Source of the DNA: Candidatus Brocadiales bacterium
GTDB taxonomy: Bacteria > Planctomycetota > Brocadiia > Brocadiales > Bathyanammoxibiaceae
Direction of reading: 5' to 3'
Assembly (NCBI GenBank): GCA_030586765.1
Contig: JAUQZZ010000106.1
Coordinates: 1-6,781 of the forward strand
DNA: 6,781 nt
Position numbers and translations under genes: made by a program. Below are positions 5,402 to 6,781 of this stretch, piece after piece. The stretch's first letter is position 1. The number at the start of each line of letters is the position of its first letter. The notes beneath the pieces were generated by a model. The model saw only the letters and a list, made by a program, of their open reading frames with translations. It had not been told where the DNA came from and ran no database searches.

Positions 5402-6211
5402 TTGTTAGCCAAACGCATCATCCCCTGCCTGGACGTTAAAGGGGGCCGTGTCGTAAAAGGTACAAGGTTTCTTAATCTACAGGATGCTGGCGACCCCGTG
5501 GAGGTAGCAGCCTTTTATGACCAGGAGGGCGCCGACGAGATTACCTTCCTGGATATTACCGCTTCCCACGAACAGAGGGATATTATCATAGATGTTGTAG
5601 CTAATACTGCTACCGAGGTCTTTATACCTCTAACAGTAGGCGGTGGGATTAGAAACTTGGAGGATATACGCCGTCTCCTGAAGGCAGGGGCGGATAAGGT
5701 ATCGATAAACACGGCGGCGGTGAAGGACCCTGAACTGATAAATCATGCCTCCCGTCGCTACGGCAGCCAGTGCATAGTGGTTGCTATTGACGCAAAGAGA
5801 ATTCCTCTAGCAACCAGTCGTGACCAAGGAAGACCCCTTCCAAGCGTACCGTCCAACACCCTGCGATGGGAGGTTTATATAAATGGCGGTCGCACCCCAA
5901 CAGGACTTGATGCCCTGGAGTGGGCAAAGGAGGCAGAGGCCAGGGGGGCCGGAGAGATACTCCTAACCAGCATGGACTGCGACGGCACTAAGGAGGGGTA
6001 CGATTATGAGCTCACCCGCAGGGTGTCAGAGTCTTTAGACATACCAATCATTGCCTCTGGGGGTGCAGGCAGACTAGAGCACTTTTACGAGGTCTTCACC
6101 AGTGGCAAGGCCGATGCAGCACTAGCGGCCTCGGTCTTTCACTATAGGGTGTATTCTATCTCTGAGGTAAAACGCTTCTTGGCAGAAAAGGACGTTCTAG
6201 TACGGTTCTAG
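5402..6211 (+). CDS. hisF: Imidazole glycerol phosphate synthase cyclase subunit HisF, with an extra loop
   Basis: Cyclase half of the HisFH enzyme: it uses ammonia delivered from the HisH glutaminase to convert PRFAR into imidazole glycerol phosphate (histidine pathway) and AICAR (purine pathway). The 269-residue (beta-alpha)8 barrel keeps both catalytic aspartates, D11 (PCLDVKGGRVVKG) and D130 (AIDAKR). It also keeps phosphate-binding loops TVGGGIR (78-84) and IASGGAG (217-223), the TSMDCDGT segment (189-196), and HYRVYSISEVKRFL near the end. Unusually, about 22 residues (134-155, bases 5801-5866) separate AIDAKR from WEVYINGGRTPTG, where most HisF proteins have about 5-9; the extra residues are Pro/Arg/Ser-rich. 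The natural C-terminus VLVRF is kept, so the adjacent IS did not truncate the gene. It starts with TTG 11 bases after thiG. Neither hisH nor any other his gene is nearby, which is atypical. Confidence 0.95.
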   Translation: MLAKRIIPCLDVKGGRVVKGTRFLNLQDAGDPVEVAAFYDQEGADEITFLDITASHEQRDIIIDVVANTATEVFIPLTVGGGIRNLEDIRRLLKAGADKVSINTAAVKDPELINHASRRYGSQCIVVAIDAKRIPLATSRDQGRPLPSVPSNTLRWEVYINGGRTPTGLDALEWAKEAEARGAGEILLTSMDCDGTKEGYDYELTRRVSESLDIPIIASGGAGRLEHFYEVFTSGKADAALAASVFHYRVYSISEVKRFLAEKDVLVRF

Positions 6212-6230
6212 GCCTTTCACTCCGATTTTG

Positions 6231-6240
6231 GGTAGTGTCC
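6231..6240. repeat. Candidate terminal inverted repeat of the IS element
   Basis: GGTAGTGTCC lies immediately at the 3' end of the transposase gene, about 20 bases after the hisF stop, and is a plausible outer end of the element. Its partner would lie beyond the right edge, so neither the repeat nor the target-site duplication can be confirmed from this window. Confidence 0.3.
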
Positions 6241-6781
6241 TAATTTGCCAAATTTAACAACTCTTGCCATGTCCAAACATGATTTGTAATGCCCGCTTTC
6301 ATTGCAGGTGTCATGCCTAAAGTCCTGTGTACCCTCATAAAATTGTAGTGGGTAAAATGCAAGGCTAAGGCCGCCTTGAGGTTTTCTAATTTCTTTGAGA
6401 AGGCATTGGTCAAACGTGTGAACCTACGCATTTGCATCCGCATCGTGAGGTTTTGCCTTTCTATATAACTAGTAGAAATAAATCTGGGGTCAGGATTGCC
6501 ATTTACTACCGTGGATAATGTCCCTGATACTTTTGGTGGGGAATATCTCCCAGGGCCAGGATTTATAGCCCCGTATATTTTTGATAATTGAGCATAGTCA
6601 ATATCGGTTCCAAAAGTGTTTTTCACAGCCCAAAGATATGCCCGAAAGTTATCCGTGGTTAACTGGATACGTCCATTTCCCTGTAATCGTTTCTGTAGTT
6701 CCTTCATAAATTCGAAAGCTGTACAACTATCTCGCTTGCCTACAGCGAATGCAGGTACTAGCTTTGTATCAGCGTCTAAGC
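6240..6781 (-). CDS. IS1-like DDE transposase, C-terminal part (5' end outside window)
   Basis: Catalytic enzyme of an insertion sequence. The frame stays open from the stop at 6240 to the right edge. Upstream of the methionine at 6707 it still encodes family sequence (LDADTKLVPAFAVGKRDS, codons from 6779 down), so that methionine is internal and the true start lies beyond the window. About 179 residues are visible. Conserved features are QLTTDNFRAY with the probable second catalytic Asp (codon 6653-6651), the YSPPK segment, STSYIERQNLTMRM with the probable catalytic Glu (codon 6461-6459), RRFTRLTNAFSKK, and HYNFMRVHRTLGMTPAM. The first catalytic residue, in a DE-x-W motif in this family, should lie outside. 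No stop or frameshift is seen in the visible part, so the copy may be intact. The family is often labelled IS1 in databases; the exact IS family is my recollection. Confidence 0.85.
   Translation of the reverse strand, partial: LDADTKLVPAFAVGKRDSCTAFEFMKELQKRLQGNGRIQLTTDNFRAYLWAVKNTFGTDIDYAQLSKIYGAINPGPGRYSPPKVSGTLSTVVNGNPDPRFISTSYIERQNLTMRMQMRRFTRLTNAFSKKLENLKAALALHFTHYNFMRVHRTLGMTPAMKAGITNHVWTWQELLNLAN

Larger units (their letters stand above)
6231..6781 (-). mobile_element. IS1-like insertion sequence, 3' part (continues past the right edge)
   Basis: The transposase coding region and a candidate end sequence at 6231-6240 define the left part of an insertion sequence. Its other end is outside the window. 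It is inserted in the short space behind hisF, convergent with the plus-strand operon, leaving only 28 bases between the two stop codons and no visible terminator. Confidence 0.65.

Noticed and set aside
6240..6707. Transposase as a complete 155-residue gene starting at 6707
   Set aside because: Conserved family residues continue in frame upstream of 6707 to the window edge, so the methionine is internal and the gene is cut by the window.

Overview
The window carries two divergent, tightly packed bacterial gene blocks and the 3' part of an insertion sequence. Oxygen-sensitive-looking metabolism (an Nfn-type iron-sulfur flavoprotein pair and an iron-sulfur uracil-DNA glycosylase), ATG/GTG/TTG starts with Shine-Dalgarno sites and a sigma70-type promoter all point to an anaerobic or facultative bacterium. 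The protein style and the GGCGGATTCGCCT-type palindromes remind me of uncultured Chloroflexota (Dehalococcoidia), but this taxon call is a low-confidence inference with no marker gene behind it.

Layout: bases 1-47 hold no recognisable feature beyond the end of the leftward operon. 48-1945 (minus strand) is a two-gene operon, nrnA followed by a family 4 uracil-DNA glycosylase gene, overlapping by one base (TGATG). It is driven by an exact consensus promoter (TTGACA, 17 bp spacer, TATAAT) at 1974-2002. nrnA carries an unusual palindrome-rich stretch, in frame, between its first two DHH motifs, and a related palindrome near its 3' end.

1946-2097 is the divergent control region. On its rightward side it holds nested dyads at 2016-2057 that could overlap the promoter of the plus-strand operon. 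2098-6211 (plus strand) is a compact five-gene operon, nfnA-nfnB-thiS-thiG-hisF, with junctions that overlap by 4 bp or are separated by 0, 3 and 11 bp. NfnA and NfnB together look like the electron-bifurcating NADH-dependent reduced ferredoxin:NADP+ oxidoreductase. This pair is often mislabelled as a dihydroorotate dehydrogenase electron transfer subunit plus glutamate synthase. ThiS carries sulfur for thiazole formation by ThiG. HisF is the cyclase subunit of imidazole glycerol phosphate synthase and has an extra loop next to its catalytic Asp. No hisH, thiF, thiH or thiO is present here, so those partners must be encoded elsewhere.

6231-6781 (minus strand) is the 3' part of an IS1-like transposase element that abuts the end of hisF. 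The transposase frame stays open to the right edge, so its start lies outside the window.

I saw no tRNA, rRNA, CRISPR array, TPP riboswitch or convincing intrinsic terminator. The most unusual feature is the palindromic repeat material translated within nrnA. I did not find a clearly new multi-gene system.
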